Assembly (NCBI GenBank): GCA_035295665.1
Contig: DATGIQ010000544.1
Location: 1 to 64,000 of the forward strand
From: DATGIQ01 sp035295665
Lineage (GTDB): Bacteria > Planctomycetota > Planctomycetia > Gemmatales > Gemmataceae
DNA length: 64,000 bases
Direction: 5' to 3'
Made by a program: the position numbers and the translations under genes. Shown here piece after piece: positions 38,681 through 47,186 of this stretch (positions are counted from its first letter, which is position 1; every line of letters begins with the position of its first letter). The notes beneath the pieces were generated by a model. That model was not told the origin of the DNA. It searched no databases and saw only the letters and a program-made list of their open reading frames with translations.

Positions 38681-40036
38681 GTGGACCGCAATGCACTCAA
38701 CGCGCAATTCCAGCAAGACGGCATCGAATACTTGCTCGTCCAGTTCGTGGACATTCACGGCGCGCCCAAAGTCAAGATGGTGCCCGCGGAGGCAGTGGGC
38801 GGTGTAATCCATCCGGGCGCCGGTTTTGCCGGCGGAGCGGTGTGGGGTATGGGCCAGGATGCCAGCTCGCATGATATGATGGCCCGCATTGATCCCGCCA
38901 GCTATACGCCGTTGCCGTGGAAGCCGGGACTCGCTCGGTTTGCCAGCGATCTGTACGTCGATGGCAAGCCCTATCCCCATTGTTCCCGAGTCAATCTTCA
39001 ACGCGTTCTGGGTCAGGCTCGTGCGGCCGGCTTTGTATTCAACGTCGGCGTCGAACCGGAGCACTTCCTCGTCACGCGACGGCTCGATCGCCAAATCGAG
39101 CCGTGGGACCCCGCCCATGTCGACCGCCTGGCCAAGCCGTGCTATGACTTCAAGGGTCTGGCCGCCGCCTGTGATTATTTGCGCGACATGAATGACGCCT
39201 TGCGCAAGCTCGGCTGGGGCGTTTACCAATCCGATCATGAGGATGCCAATGCCCAGTACGAAATCAACTACAAATATGCCGATGCGCTGACGACGGCCGA
39301 TCGGTTCATCTTTTTCAAAATGCTGGCCGGGGAAATCGCTCGAAAATACGGGGCCATTGCCACCTTCATGGCCAAACCGTTTTCCAATCGGACCGGCAGC
39401 GGAGCGCACATGCACTATCACTTGGCCGACGCCGAGACGGGGCGGAATATCTTCGCAGCCGAGCAAGACTCCCGTGGCCTTGGCTTATCGGAGTGTGCCT
39501 ATCATTTTCTGGGCGGCGTCCTCACCCACGCCCGTGCCCTGTGTGCGCTGACCTCGCCGACGGTCAACTGCTACAAACGATTGCAGCTGGGTCAAGGGGC
39601 GTATAGTGCTCGCTCCGGCTACACGTGGACACCCGCCTACATCACGTACGGCGACAACAATCGCACACAAATGATTCGCACTCCCGACGCCGGCCATGTC
39701 GAAGACCGAACCGTGTCGGCGGCTTTCAACCCCTACTTGGCCTTCGCCGCCTACGCTTCCGCGGGGCTGGACGGGATCAAACGGCGGCTCGATCCGGGGG
39801 AACCGAACTTGGGCAACCTGTATGAGATGAGCCTGGAAGAAATGACGCGACGGAAAGTCCGCGTGTTGCCACAAAGCCTGAGCGAAGCCCTCGACGAGCT
39901 GGAGCGAGATGAGGTGATTCAGGCCGCCCTGGGACCGATCTATCCGGAGTTTCTTAAACTCAAGCGGATGGAATGGAATGATTATCATCGGCAAGTGTCG
40001 GCGTGGGAAGTGGAGCGGTATTTGACGATGTTGTAG
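38681..40036 (+). CDS. gmaS: Gamma-glutamylmethylamide synthetase (type III glutamine synthetase-like)
   Basis: 451 residues, close to known GmaS proteins. It should join methylamine to the side chain of glutamate using ATP. Landmarks of the glutamine synthetase fold: VQFVDIHGAPKVKMVP, GVEPEHFLVT, SDHEDANAQYEINY (metal ligands), KPFSNRTGSGAHMHYHL (ATP and metal site), NCYKRL, and TYGDNNRTQMIRTP (Arg residues at the active site). The segment EDANAQYE corresponds to a region used as a signature of GmaS. The GTG at 38681 has GGGAG nine bases upstream. The neighbouring mgs and mgd genes favour GmaS over an ordinary glutamine synthetase. Confidence 0.83.
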   Translation: MDRNALNAQFQQDGIEYLLVQFVDIHGAPKVKMVPAEAVGGVIHPGAGFAGGAVWGMGQDASSHDMMARIDPASYTPLPWKPGLARFASDLYVDGKPYPHCSRVNLQRVLGQARAAGFVFNVGVEPEHFLVTRRLDRQIEPWDPAHVDRLAKPCYDFKGLAAACDYLRDMNDALRKLGWGVYQSDHEDANAQYEINYKYADALTTADRFIFFKMLAGEIARKYGAIATFMAKPFSNRTGSGAHMHYHLADAETGRNIFAAEQDSRGLGLSECAYHFLGGVLTHARALCALTSPTVNCYKRLQLGQGAYSARSGYTWTPAYITYGDNNRTQMIRTPDAGHVEDRTVSAAFNPYLAFAAYASAGLDGIKRRLDPGEPNLGNLYEMSLEEMTRRKVRVLPQSLSEALDELERDEVIQAALGPIYPEFLKLKRMEWNDYHRQVSAWEVERYLTML

Positions 40037-40084
40037 AATGAGCAACCGGGCTGGACCTCGGAAAGACGTCTCAGGCAAATTTCC

Positions 40085-41284
40085 ATGGCCATCGAACGGA
40101 TGTGGCGTTCCCACGAACTGAAACCGACGTACGATGTTGTCATCATTGGCGCCGGCGTGCACGGCTTGGCCATCGCCTACTATCTCGGCAAACGCGGCAT
40201 CACCAATGTCGCGGTGCTTGACAAAGGCTACGTTGGTGGCGGAGCCAGCGGCCGCAACACGGCTATCATTCGCTCCAACTACCGTACGCCGCAAGGGGTG
40301 GCATTTTACAATGAAAGCGTTCATCTCTACGAGCGCCTGGCCTTGGAGCTTGACTACAATTTGATGTTTTCCCAGCAAGGACATCTCACGTTGGCCCACA
40401 CCGAGCGCAGCATCACCACCCTGCGTGAGCGTGCCGAGACCAATCGCTTGCTGGGCGTCCACAGTCACTTGATTGGTGTCGAGGAAATCGCCCGGCTGGT
40501 TCCCGGCCTCGATGTGAGTGATCGGCCGCACCAGCCGGTCCTGGCCGGGCTATACCATCCTCCCGGCGGCATCATTCGCCATGACGCCGTGGTCTGGGGC
40601 TTTGCCCGCGGTGCCGATCGGCAGGGCATCGAAATCCATCCCCACACCGAAGTCACCGCCATCTCCCTCGACAAGGGGAAGGTGGAGGGCGTAAGGACCA
40701 ACCGCGGCACGATTGCTACAGGCACCGTGGTCAATGCCACGGCCGGCTGGTGCTCGACGGTCGCTCACATGGCCGGCGTCGAATTGCCGATCGTCACCCA
40801 TCCGCTGCAAGCCCTGGTCACGGAACGTCTCAAACCGTTTCTCCATGTCGTGATCGTATCGGCGACGCTGCACGTTTATGTCAACCAGACCGATCGCGGC
40901 GAAGTGGTCATTGGCGAAGAGATCGATCCCTACGCCAGCTACAGCATGCGTTCCACGCTCCGTTTCCTGGAGACGGCCGCGGCCCATACGCTGGAGCTAT
41001 TCCCGTGTCTGGGGCGGGTGAAGGTCTTACGGCAATGGGCCGGCATCTGCGATATGCCGCCCGATTTTGCGCCGATTATTGGCCCCGTGGAGGGCGTAGA
41101 AGGATTTCTGCTCGATGTCGGCTGGGGGACGTATGGGTTCAAGGCTGGTCCCGCCGCGGGCCTGCGGGTCGCGGAGCTGATTGCAACCGGTCGGACGCCA
41201 GAAGTGATCCAGCCATTCGCACTCTCTCGTTTTGCGAATCTCCAGCCACTGGGCGAGAAGGCTGCGGCGGCGGTTTCCAGCTAA
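40085..41284 (+). CDS. mgdA: N-methylglutamate dehydrogenase subunit A (sarcosine oxidase beta-like flavoprotein)
   Basis: 399 residues, a DAO-type flavoprotein. The FAD site is YDVVIIGAGVHGLAIAYYLG near residue 16-35, followed by GGGASGRNTAIIRSNYRT. His166 in GGIIRHDAVVWGFARGA aligns with the His that holds FMN in the beta subunit of four-part sarcosine oxidases. The C-terminus (GWGTYGFKAGPAAG) closes the FAD site. It should oxidise the N-methyl group of N-methylglutamate. It lies 48 bases after gmaS and so on the rightward transcript, while its partners B, C and D are on the leftward one. Start ATG 40085; ATG 40100 is possible. Confidence 0.85.
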   Translation: MAIERMWRSHELKPTYDVVIIGAGVHGLAIAYYLGKRGITNVAVLDKGYVGGGASGRNTAIIRSNYRTPQGVAFYNESVHLYERLALELDYNLMFSQQGHLTLAHTERSITTLRERAETNRLLGVHSHLIGVEEIARLVPGLDVSDRPHQPVLAGLYHPPGGIIRHDAVVWGFARGADRQGIEIHPHTEVTAISLDKGKVEGVRTNRGTIATGTVVNATAGWCSTVAHMAGVELPIVTHPLQALVTERLKPFLHVVIVSATLHVYVNQTDRGEVVIGEEIDPYASYSMRSTLRFLETAAAHTLELFPCLGRVKVLRQWAGICDMPPDFAPIIGPVEGVEGFLLDVGWGTYGFKAGPAAGLRVAELIATGRTPEVIQPFALSRFANLQPLGEKAAAAVSS

Positions 41285-42699
41285 GGCAGGGGTGGTTGGC
41301 GGCGGCGGTCGACGTTCCAGAGATGAAATCCCAGGTCGGTGCCCGGCGTGCCATATTTCTTGCGATCGATGTTGCCGCCATCGTCCTTGCCATCGGGTCC
41401 CAGCGAATAAATCAGCACGCCATCATCGAGCCGTAGGAAACGGAGCGGTTTGCGATCGTAAGGATCAATCGGGACTTGTGCCAGGAAGCGAGGAACTAGC
41501 TGATCGAGCGTTTCGGGCCAGGCACCGTGGGCCAAGCGGTACCGCTCCACCGCCAGCGCGGTGACGGCACAACGCAGGTCGGCGCGGCTGCGCTGGCAAG
41601 CGTCCGCCACCTTTGACACGGCCGGGATGGCTAAGCTGGCAAGCATCGTGCCGGAGTTCTGGGGCAGAGACTTCACCTTGCGATTCAATTCCTGGAATCG
41701 ATCCGGCTGTTCGTCCGGGGGCCGCTTGGCAATTTCAACGGCTTCCGTCATCAACTCCAGCTTGAGGGCGCGGTTTTGTGTCATCATCCAGCCGCCCAGC
41801 AGCGGATAGAAGATCGAACCCCCGGTGGCATTCACACTTCCGAAGCCGCGCGGGTCCCCAGCTTCCATCCAGCCGATGAGAACGTCGCCATAAGCGCGCT
41901 CGCCTCGGAGCGCATACAGCAAGATTGGCTGAGCGGCCTCGTCGGTGAACAGGTCCTGAGTCGCGGCCAAGGCGGGCTCGGACGCCTGTCCCTGCGCCAG
42001 TACACGTTCGACGCCGGTAATGGCCATCCGTTGGCACGCCATCCGCACGAGATGGGCGATCATTAGGGGTTCATCCCCGATCGAGCGGCCAGCATTGAGA
42101 ATGGCACGGCCGGAAACCAGGGCCGCGTCGGACTGTTGACTCTGAGCCAGGAGAGCCGCATCGAGCCAAAGGAGATTCGCAATCTCGCGGGGCGATTGCA
42201 CCAAGAGCCCGACAGGGCTCGACAGCGCGTTCTCCGGCGCGGTCGTAGGAAAGCGCCCGGTCCGCAGGCCAGCGAGCCGCCGAGCTTCGCCAAGGGCCGG
42301 CTGCACCCGTTTCAACTTAGCCTGCAGGCTGGTCGCTTGGGCTTCGTTGAGCGGCATGGAGGCTTGCAATTCCGCAATCACTTCGAGAAGTGTCTTGCCC
42401 GGCTCTTCCGTGGTTGAATCGTCCTGCAGCCAACCCTTCGGCAGAAGCTTGTAGGCCGCTTCTACACGGAGGGCCGCATTGTCGGCGTCGGATACCGGCG
42501 CCCGATTCCGTTCCAAATCCTCCCAGCGCCAGCCCGGGTCCAATTCGTCGGCCTGTGCGACCGCCGTCTTCAGCTGCTCGATCCCCAGCTTTCGGAAGTA
42601 ATGGTTTACCCCCAACCCAACCGAAACCACCAGGAGCAGCAGCAATCCGACGCCCAGGACAATTCGTTTGAGCCAATTTGCTGAACCTGAGTCGCCCAT
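41281..42699 (-). CDS. Membrane-anchored protein of unknown function with pseudopilin-like tail
   Basis: 472 residues. One transmembrane anchor near residues 12-33 (IVLGVGLLLLLVVSVGLGVN), a long helical region, and a C-terminal stretch AVERYRLAHGAWPETLDQLVPRFLAQVPIDPYDRKPLRF...YSLGPDGKDDGG, typical of planctomycete proteins related to type II secretion pseudopilins. I cannot name a function. Its stop overlaps the stop of mgdA by three bases in convergent orientation. Confidence 0.75.
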   Translation of the reverse strand: MGDSGSANWLKRIVLGVGLLLLLVVSVGLGVNHYFRKLGIEQLKTAVAQADELDPGWRWEDLERNRAPVSDADNAALRVEAAYKLLPKGWLQDDSTTEEPGKTLLEVIAELQASMPLNEAQATSLQAKLKRVQPALGEARRLAGLRTGRFPTTAPENALSSPVGLLVQSPREIANLLWLDAALLAQSQQSDAALVSGRAILNAGRSIGDEPLMIAHLVRMACQRMAITGVERVLAQGQASEPALAATQDLFTDEAAQPILLYALRGERAYGDVLIGWMEAGDPRGFGSVNATGGSIFYPLLGGWMMTQNRALKLELMTEAVEIAKRPPDEQPDRFQELNRKVKSLPQNSGTMLASLAIPAVSKVADACQRSRADLRCAVTALAVERYRLAHGAWPETLDQLVPRFLAQVPIDPYDRKPLRFLRLDDGVLIYSLGPDGKDDGGNIDRKKYGTPGTDLGFHLWNVDRRRQPPLP

Positions 42700-42943
42700 G
42701 GAAAATGGTCCTGTCCGTTCAACCCACCTCGCTTTTCGCCGCTCGATCGAATGACGGCCGGCTCCTTAGGCGCAATTGTATCACGACGGCTGTCACAGAA
42801 GCATGGTTTCGAAACCCTGGTTATCTGTGTCCTGCCAGCTGCATTTCGCTCGTATCTCGGGTCTTCGCTGTATACAATCACACTTCAAGTTCTCCGCTGA
42901 GCCTTTTTTCTCGTTATTACCAGGACACCGAAAGGAGCGCGTC

Positions 42944-43912
42944 GTGCAGAAATACGGGCTACTGGCAAAGGCAAGCTTACTCGCCAATATCGTGGCAATC
43001 ACCGCCATCGCCGCGGCCTGGGCCGCGGACGTCGATCCGTATGATCAATCCAGTGTGCCGCTCGAAGTACAGCCAACCGATCCGGCACTGACGAAGATCG
43101 TGCTGGTCGCCGGCAGAGCGAGCCATGGCCCTGGGGAGCATGAGTTCTTCGCCGGCTGCTCGGTCTTGATGAAGCTGCTTCAGGAAACGCCCGGCGTTTT
43201 CCCGGTCATGGCCCGAGACGGCTGGCCGAAAGACTCCAAGACGTTTGAAGGGGCCAAGTCGGTGGTCTTCTTCATGGACGGCGGCAACGGGCATCCGATC
43301 ATCCAGAAAAATCACCTGGAAGCCGTCCACAAGTTGATGGATTCCGGGGTAGGCTTTGTCAATCTCCACTATGCGGTGGAGTATCCCAAGAGCCAGGCCG
43401 AGATCATCTTGAGCTGGCTGGGCGGCTATTACGAGACCGGCTACTCCATCAATCCCCATTGGATGGCCGATCTCAAAATCCTACCCGATCATCCGATCAC
43501 CCGCGGCGTGAAGCCCTTTGTCATTCAGGACGAGTGGTACTACAACATACGCTTCCGACCGGACCTCCACGGTGTGACGCCGATCTTGAAGGCTACGCCG
43601 CCGGACGAAACCCGCCGCACACCCGACTCCAAGAAACATCCTGGACGCGAAGAGATCCTTGCCTGGGCGTTCAACCGCGACAACGGTGGCCGATCGTTTG
43701 GCTTCACCGGTGCCCATTTCCACAAGAACTGGGGCAACGAGAATTTCCGCCGTCTGGTAGTCAACGCGATCCTCTGGACCGCGAAACGGGAGGTTCCTCC
43801 GCAAGGGGCGAAGGTGGACCTGAACCCAAGCGACCTGGAGAAAAACCTCGATCGAAAAACGCCACGTAAAGCTAAGGAGCCAGCCAAGAAACCGGCCGAA
43901 AAGAACTCCTGA
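42944..43912 (+). CDS. Secreted ThuA-domain (trehalose-utilisation-like) protein
   Basis: 322 residues. A signal peptide ends near AWAA (residue 26). The mature part starts KIVLVAGRASHGPGEHEFFAGCSVLMKLL and contains VVFFMDGGNGHPI, SGVGFVNLHYAVEY, and SFGFTGAHFHKNWGNENFRRLVVNAILWTAK, all typical of ThuA-like proteins, which have a glutamine-amidotransferase-type fold. The last 35 residues are Lys/Pro/Ala-rich. The start is GTG at 42944, set by AAAGGAG upstream and by the signal peptide. In planctomycetes such proteins are often linked to sugar breakdown; the reaction is not known. Confidence 0.85.
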   Translation: MQKYGLLAKASLLANIVAITAIAAAWAADVDPYDQSSVPLEVQPTDPALTKIVLVAGRASHGPGEHEFFAGCSVLMKLLQETPGVFPVMARDGWPKDSKTFEGAKSVVFFMDGGNGHPIIQKNHLEAVHKLMDSGVGFVNLHYAVEYPKSQAEIILSWLGGYYETGYSINPHWMADLKILPDHPITRGVKPFVIQDEWYYNIRFRPDLHGVTPILKATPPDETRRTPDSKKHPGREEILAWAFNRDNGGRSFGFTGAHFHKNWGNENFRRLVVNAILWTAKREVPPQGAKVDLNPSDLEKNLDRKTPRKAKEPAKKPAEKNS

Positions 43913-44054
43913 GTTCTCCTACGCTCTCCGGTCGAAGGTATTCGTCTTGTTCAGCGGCGGTTCGCAGTAACGCACGGGGCACACAAGTTCGCGGCTCTGT
44001 GAACCGCTGCTCAACGGACACTACCAACCGGAGCATGAATCAAAGGATGCCAAC

Positions 44055-44852
44055 GTGAGTGCACAACCCATTGCCGCCGAACCGTCGCCATTTGATGACG
44101 GCGAGCTGTACGATATCCTGTGCCAGGATCTCACGTATGGCATCGACTTTTACGTCGGCCTGGCACGGGAAGCGAAAGGGCCCGTTCTGGATATCGCCTG
44201 CGGGACGGGCCGAATTCTCTTGCCCTGTATGCAAGCCGGGGCCGATCTGGATGGGCTGGACCTGTACGAGCCCATGCTGAAGACGCTGCGGCGAAAAGCC
44301 GCCGACCTGCACTTGGCCCCGAACCTGTACCGGGCCGACATGTGCGACTTTCAGCTGCCGCGCCGCTATGCCCTCATCATGATCACGTTCAACGCTTTTA
44401 TCCACAACCTGACCCAAGAGGCACAGCTCGGTTGCCTGGAGCGATGCCGGCAGCATTTGGCACCCGGCGGCGTCTTGGTGTTCGACACGTTCTTCCCGGG
44501 CTTGGAATATGTCGGCCAGCCGGATAACACACGGGTGCTGGAAGGAGAGGTACGCCATCCGCAGACCGGCTTGCCAGTGCGCCTTTACGACACGCGCAGC
44601 TTCAACCGCGTCGAACAAATTCAGCGATCCATCAACGAAATCGAAATGCTCTCCGCCGATGGAACCATCCAGACGCTGCAGCGCTCGGACTTCCGGACGC
44701 GTTGGATCTACAAGAAAGAGATGGCCCTGTTGTTGCGGCTGGCCGGATTTGCCCGGTGGGAAATCTGTGGAGGTTTCGACCGCCGGCCACTCACGCAGGA
44801 GACCGACAGCATGATCGTGTTTGCTTGGCGAGACCGCCCAGTCGTTGCGTGA
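44055..44852 (+). CDS. Class I SAM-dependent methyltransferase
   Basis: 265 residues. The AdoMet motif I is VLDIACGTGRILLPCMQAG, followed by DGLDLYEPMLKTL (acidic residue after strand 2), NLYRADMCDF, and LAPGGVLVFDTFFPG. The substrate cannot be told from the sequence. GTG at 44055 has AAAGGA eight bases upstream. Stand-alone gene. Confidence 0.83.
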   Translation: MSAQPIAAEPSPFDDGELYDILCQDLTYGIDFYVGLAREAKGPVLDIACGTGRILLPCMQAGADLDGLDLYEPMLKTLRRKAADLHLAPNLYRADMCDFQLPRRYALIMITFNAFIHNLTQEAQLGCLERCRQHLAPGGVLVFDTFFPGLEYVGQPDNTRVLEGEVRHPQTGLPVRLYDTRSFNRVEQIQRSINEIEMLSADGTIQTLQRSDFRTRWIYKKEMALLLRLAGFARWEICGGFDRRPLTQETDSMIVFAWRDRPVVA

Positions 44853-45017
44853 GAGTTGCGCCGCAGTACGGCTGGTTGCGGGCCTTCCCAATTCCGGATT
44901 GTCGGGTTGTCCACGTTGGTATCTCTACCACGCGCTCGAGGGCCGGCTCTTGGTTCGAGACGATGGTGCGGAATCCGAACCGCAGGGTTTTCCGAACCGT
45001 CGGCCAACGATCTCGTG

Positions 45018-45929
45018 TCAGCTCCGACTCCGGCTCCCCATGTGCTTCATGGCGTGGCGGTGTTGTTTCAGCAGATGGAACAGCGAGAATTTGCTGTTTA
45101 GACCGCGCTGCCGTTTGGTGAGGGCGCGGTCGATCATCGCCCAGGTTTCCCCATTCATGCCTTCGATGGAGCCCGAATGCCGAGTTGGCCAGAGGCCATT
45201 GAGGCGTTTGTATTTGTCGGCCCATTTGAGAATCAAGCTCACGCTGAGCCGAGGCGGCTGTTTGGGGTTGCGTACGCCGCGGCGCTTGGCCAGGAGCCGG
45301 GCCAGCGATGACCCGCCCGGAAAGCCCCGGCGCCCCTTTTGCAGCGCGGCGTTCACGGCCGACCATGTCTCTCCGGGCGCATCGGCCACTGGACCGGTGT
45401 CGCTGGTCGGCCACCTTCCAGTACGGCGATGGTGTTCATCTACCCAGGCAAGCACCTGGACAATGGATAAGCGCGGCAAGTTTTGAATGTTCCGTACGCC
45501 GCGCTGTTTGGAGAGTAATCGGGAGAGCGAAGAATTGCCGGGAAGGCTGCGCATCCCCAGGCGGAGCGCATGATCGATGGCCTTCCAGGTCTCGCCCGAA
45601 GCCCCACGGATCGGACCCGATTCGCTGGTCGGCCAGGTTCCGGTGGAAGCGTAGTGGGCATCCGCCCAGGCCAAGATTTGCTTGGCGGTCAGACGTGGCA
45701 GGCAGCTCCGGTTGCGCACGCCACGCTGCTCGGCCAGCAGCCGGGCAAGCGAAGAGCCTCCGCGGAGCCCGCGAAGACCGATGCGCAAGGCACTGTCCAC
45801 GCGCCGCCAGGTTTCGTCCGGTGCGTCGCTGATCCGGCCAGCATTCAGGTTGGGCCAGCTGCCCGTCCGTTTGCAATGCGTATCGGCCCAGGAAAGAATG
45901 TGCGAAACGTAGAGTAGCGTGCGCGGCAT
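45018..45929 (-). CDS. Protein made of four 74-residue repeats
   Basis: 303 residues and almost nothing but repeats. The Trp in the motif ILxWAD falls at residues 14, 88, 162 and 236, an exact 74-residue period. Each unit reads: ILxWADxHxxxTGxWP, SGxIxxAxGETWxxIDxAL, GxRGLPGxSSLxRLLxxxRGVRN, then LPRLS before the next unit. The last unit is the most divergent. The repeats are basic and look all-helical, with a helix-turn-helix-like size. I have seen similar repeat text in planctomycete hypothetical proteins but know of no function; nucleic acid binding is only a guess from the charge. ATG at 45929. Confidence 0.8.
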   Translation of the reverse strand: MPRTLLYVSHILSWADTHCKRTGSWPNLNAGRISDAPDETWRRVDSALRIGLRGLRGGSSLARLLAEQRGVRNRSCLPRLTAKQILAWADAHYASTGTWPTSESGPIRGASGETWKAIDHALRLGMRSLPGNSSLSRLLSKQRGVRNIQNLPRLSIVQVLAWVDEHHRRTGRWPTSDTGPVADAPGETWSAVNAALQKGRRGFPGGSSLARLLAKRRGVRNPKQPPRLSVSLILKWADKYKRLNGLWPTRHSGSIEGMNGETWAMIDRALTKRQRGLNSKFSLFHLLKQHRHAMKHMGSRSRS

Positions 45930-46114
45930 AATTATCCATCCCCGTGTCGTCAGGCGCTGGCGCCAGTGCCGTGGCCAGAACAGGGAGAGTCCCCGAAAAC
46001 TCGTGTCTTAGGGGGGCGGTATCTGGGCTTGTCCTAAGTATTGATTCTTGAAGTGTACGCGCCTTTGCGGTGTTGATCAATATAAAAATCGCGATTTGGA
46101 GAAATCTCCTTGCC

Positions 46115-47173
46115 TTAGGGGGTTCCTGGCCTGGCGGAGCGCGCGGGGGCCGTCGCTTCCAACACGACATAACCGCGTCGCTCGGCGACGGTGGCGGAGC
46201 CAAACGACGCAGCCACCAGCGGTCCGATTTGGTCGGCCTGCTTGGTCACGAGATAAAATCGGCCACCTGGCCGGAGCAACACCAACGAACGCTCGATGAA
46301 GAGTTGCGCGATCGTTCCCTGGGCGTAGTAGGGTGGGTTGGCAAGGACCACATCAAATGACCCCGCCGGCAATCCGCCCACAACACGGGATCCTGTGGCC
46401 TGGAAGCTGCTCAGACCGTTCGCTCGTGCATTGTGCTCAACCAATGCCACAGCGCGGAGATTGCTATCCACGAAGGTGACGGAGCCGGTGGGTCCACTTC
46501 TTCGGCTGGCAAAAATCCCGTTCGTTCCACAGCCGCACCCCACGTCGAGGATCCGGTCGCCCGGCTCGATCTGCATGGTCTCGACCAAGGCACGAGCGCC
46601 CGCATCGAAGCGCCCATACGAGAAGACCCCCGGCCGGGAAAGAAAGCGCAGCGACGGTCCAGCGCCGACGCAGGCCTGAAACGTCACTTCATGCCGCCGC
46701 CTCAGCCTTTCTCCTTCGCGGTGACACCAGAATACGGTTCCCTCGATCGCCGGCGTTGCGTGGACCACGCCAAAGATCTTTTTCAGCAATCCAGGGAAAA
46801 GCTGGTCGTTCTCCTGATGGGACAGGACGATGAGCAGGCCGCGCGGTTGTGCCCGAAGCACATGAAAGGCCTGTTCAACCATGTCGATCTTCAGGGCGCG
46901 CTCGCCGCCCAAGGGGGCAGGATACAGCACGGTCTGAAATACGGGCGGCAAATCCCATAAGTCGGGAGCAGCGACGACCTGTGCGTCAACGTTACGGCGA
47001 CGAAGCTCGGTGCGCAGCCGGTCGGCCTGGTAGAGATCCATCTGGTAACAGGTTGAGGATTCAACTTGCACTTCGGCGAGGAGGTGGGCCACCGCGCCGG
47101 GAACCCCGAGCGCTACCGCCAGTGGCGGCCGAAGCTTATTCCGGAGGACCAGAGTCCCGCTCTGCCGCTCCAT
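46115..47173 (-). CDS. RlmG/RsmC-like methyltransferase
   Basis: About 352 residues with two methyltransferase-like halves, as in RsmC and RlmG. The active C-terminal half has DRILDVGCGCGTNGIFASRR, VTFVDSNLRAVALVEHNARANG, and DVVLANPPYYAQG, whose NPPY motif fits methylation of an exocyclic amine on a base. The N-terminal half lacks these motifs, as in the known enzymes. A 23S or 16S rRNA guanine is the likely target, but which one is not clear. ATG at 47173 lies 13 bases after the ZIP stop; earlier starts would overlap that gene. Confidence 0.78.
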   Translation of the reverse strand: MERQSGTLVLRNKLRPPLAVALGVPGAVAHLLAEVQVESSTCYQMDLYQADRLRTELRRRNVDAQVVAAPDLWDLPPVFQTVLYPAPLGGERALKIDMVEQAFHVLRAQPRGLLIVLSHQENDQLFPGLLKKIFGVVHATPAIEGTVFWCHREGERLRRRHEVTFQACVGAGPSLRFLSRPGVFSYGRFDAGARALVETMQIEPGDRILDVGCGCGTNGIFASRRSGPTGSVTFVDSNLRAVALVEHNARANGLSSFQATGSRVVGGLPAGSFDVVLANPPYYAQGTIAQLFIERSLVLLRPGGRFYLVTKQADQIGPLVAASFGSATVAERRGYVVLEATAPARSARPGTP

Positions 47174-47186
47174 GACTCGGAGACCC

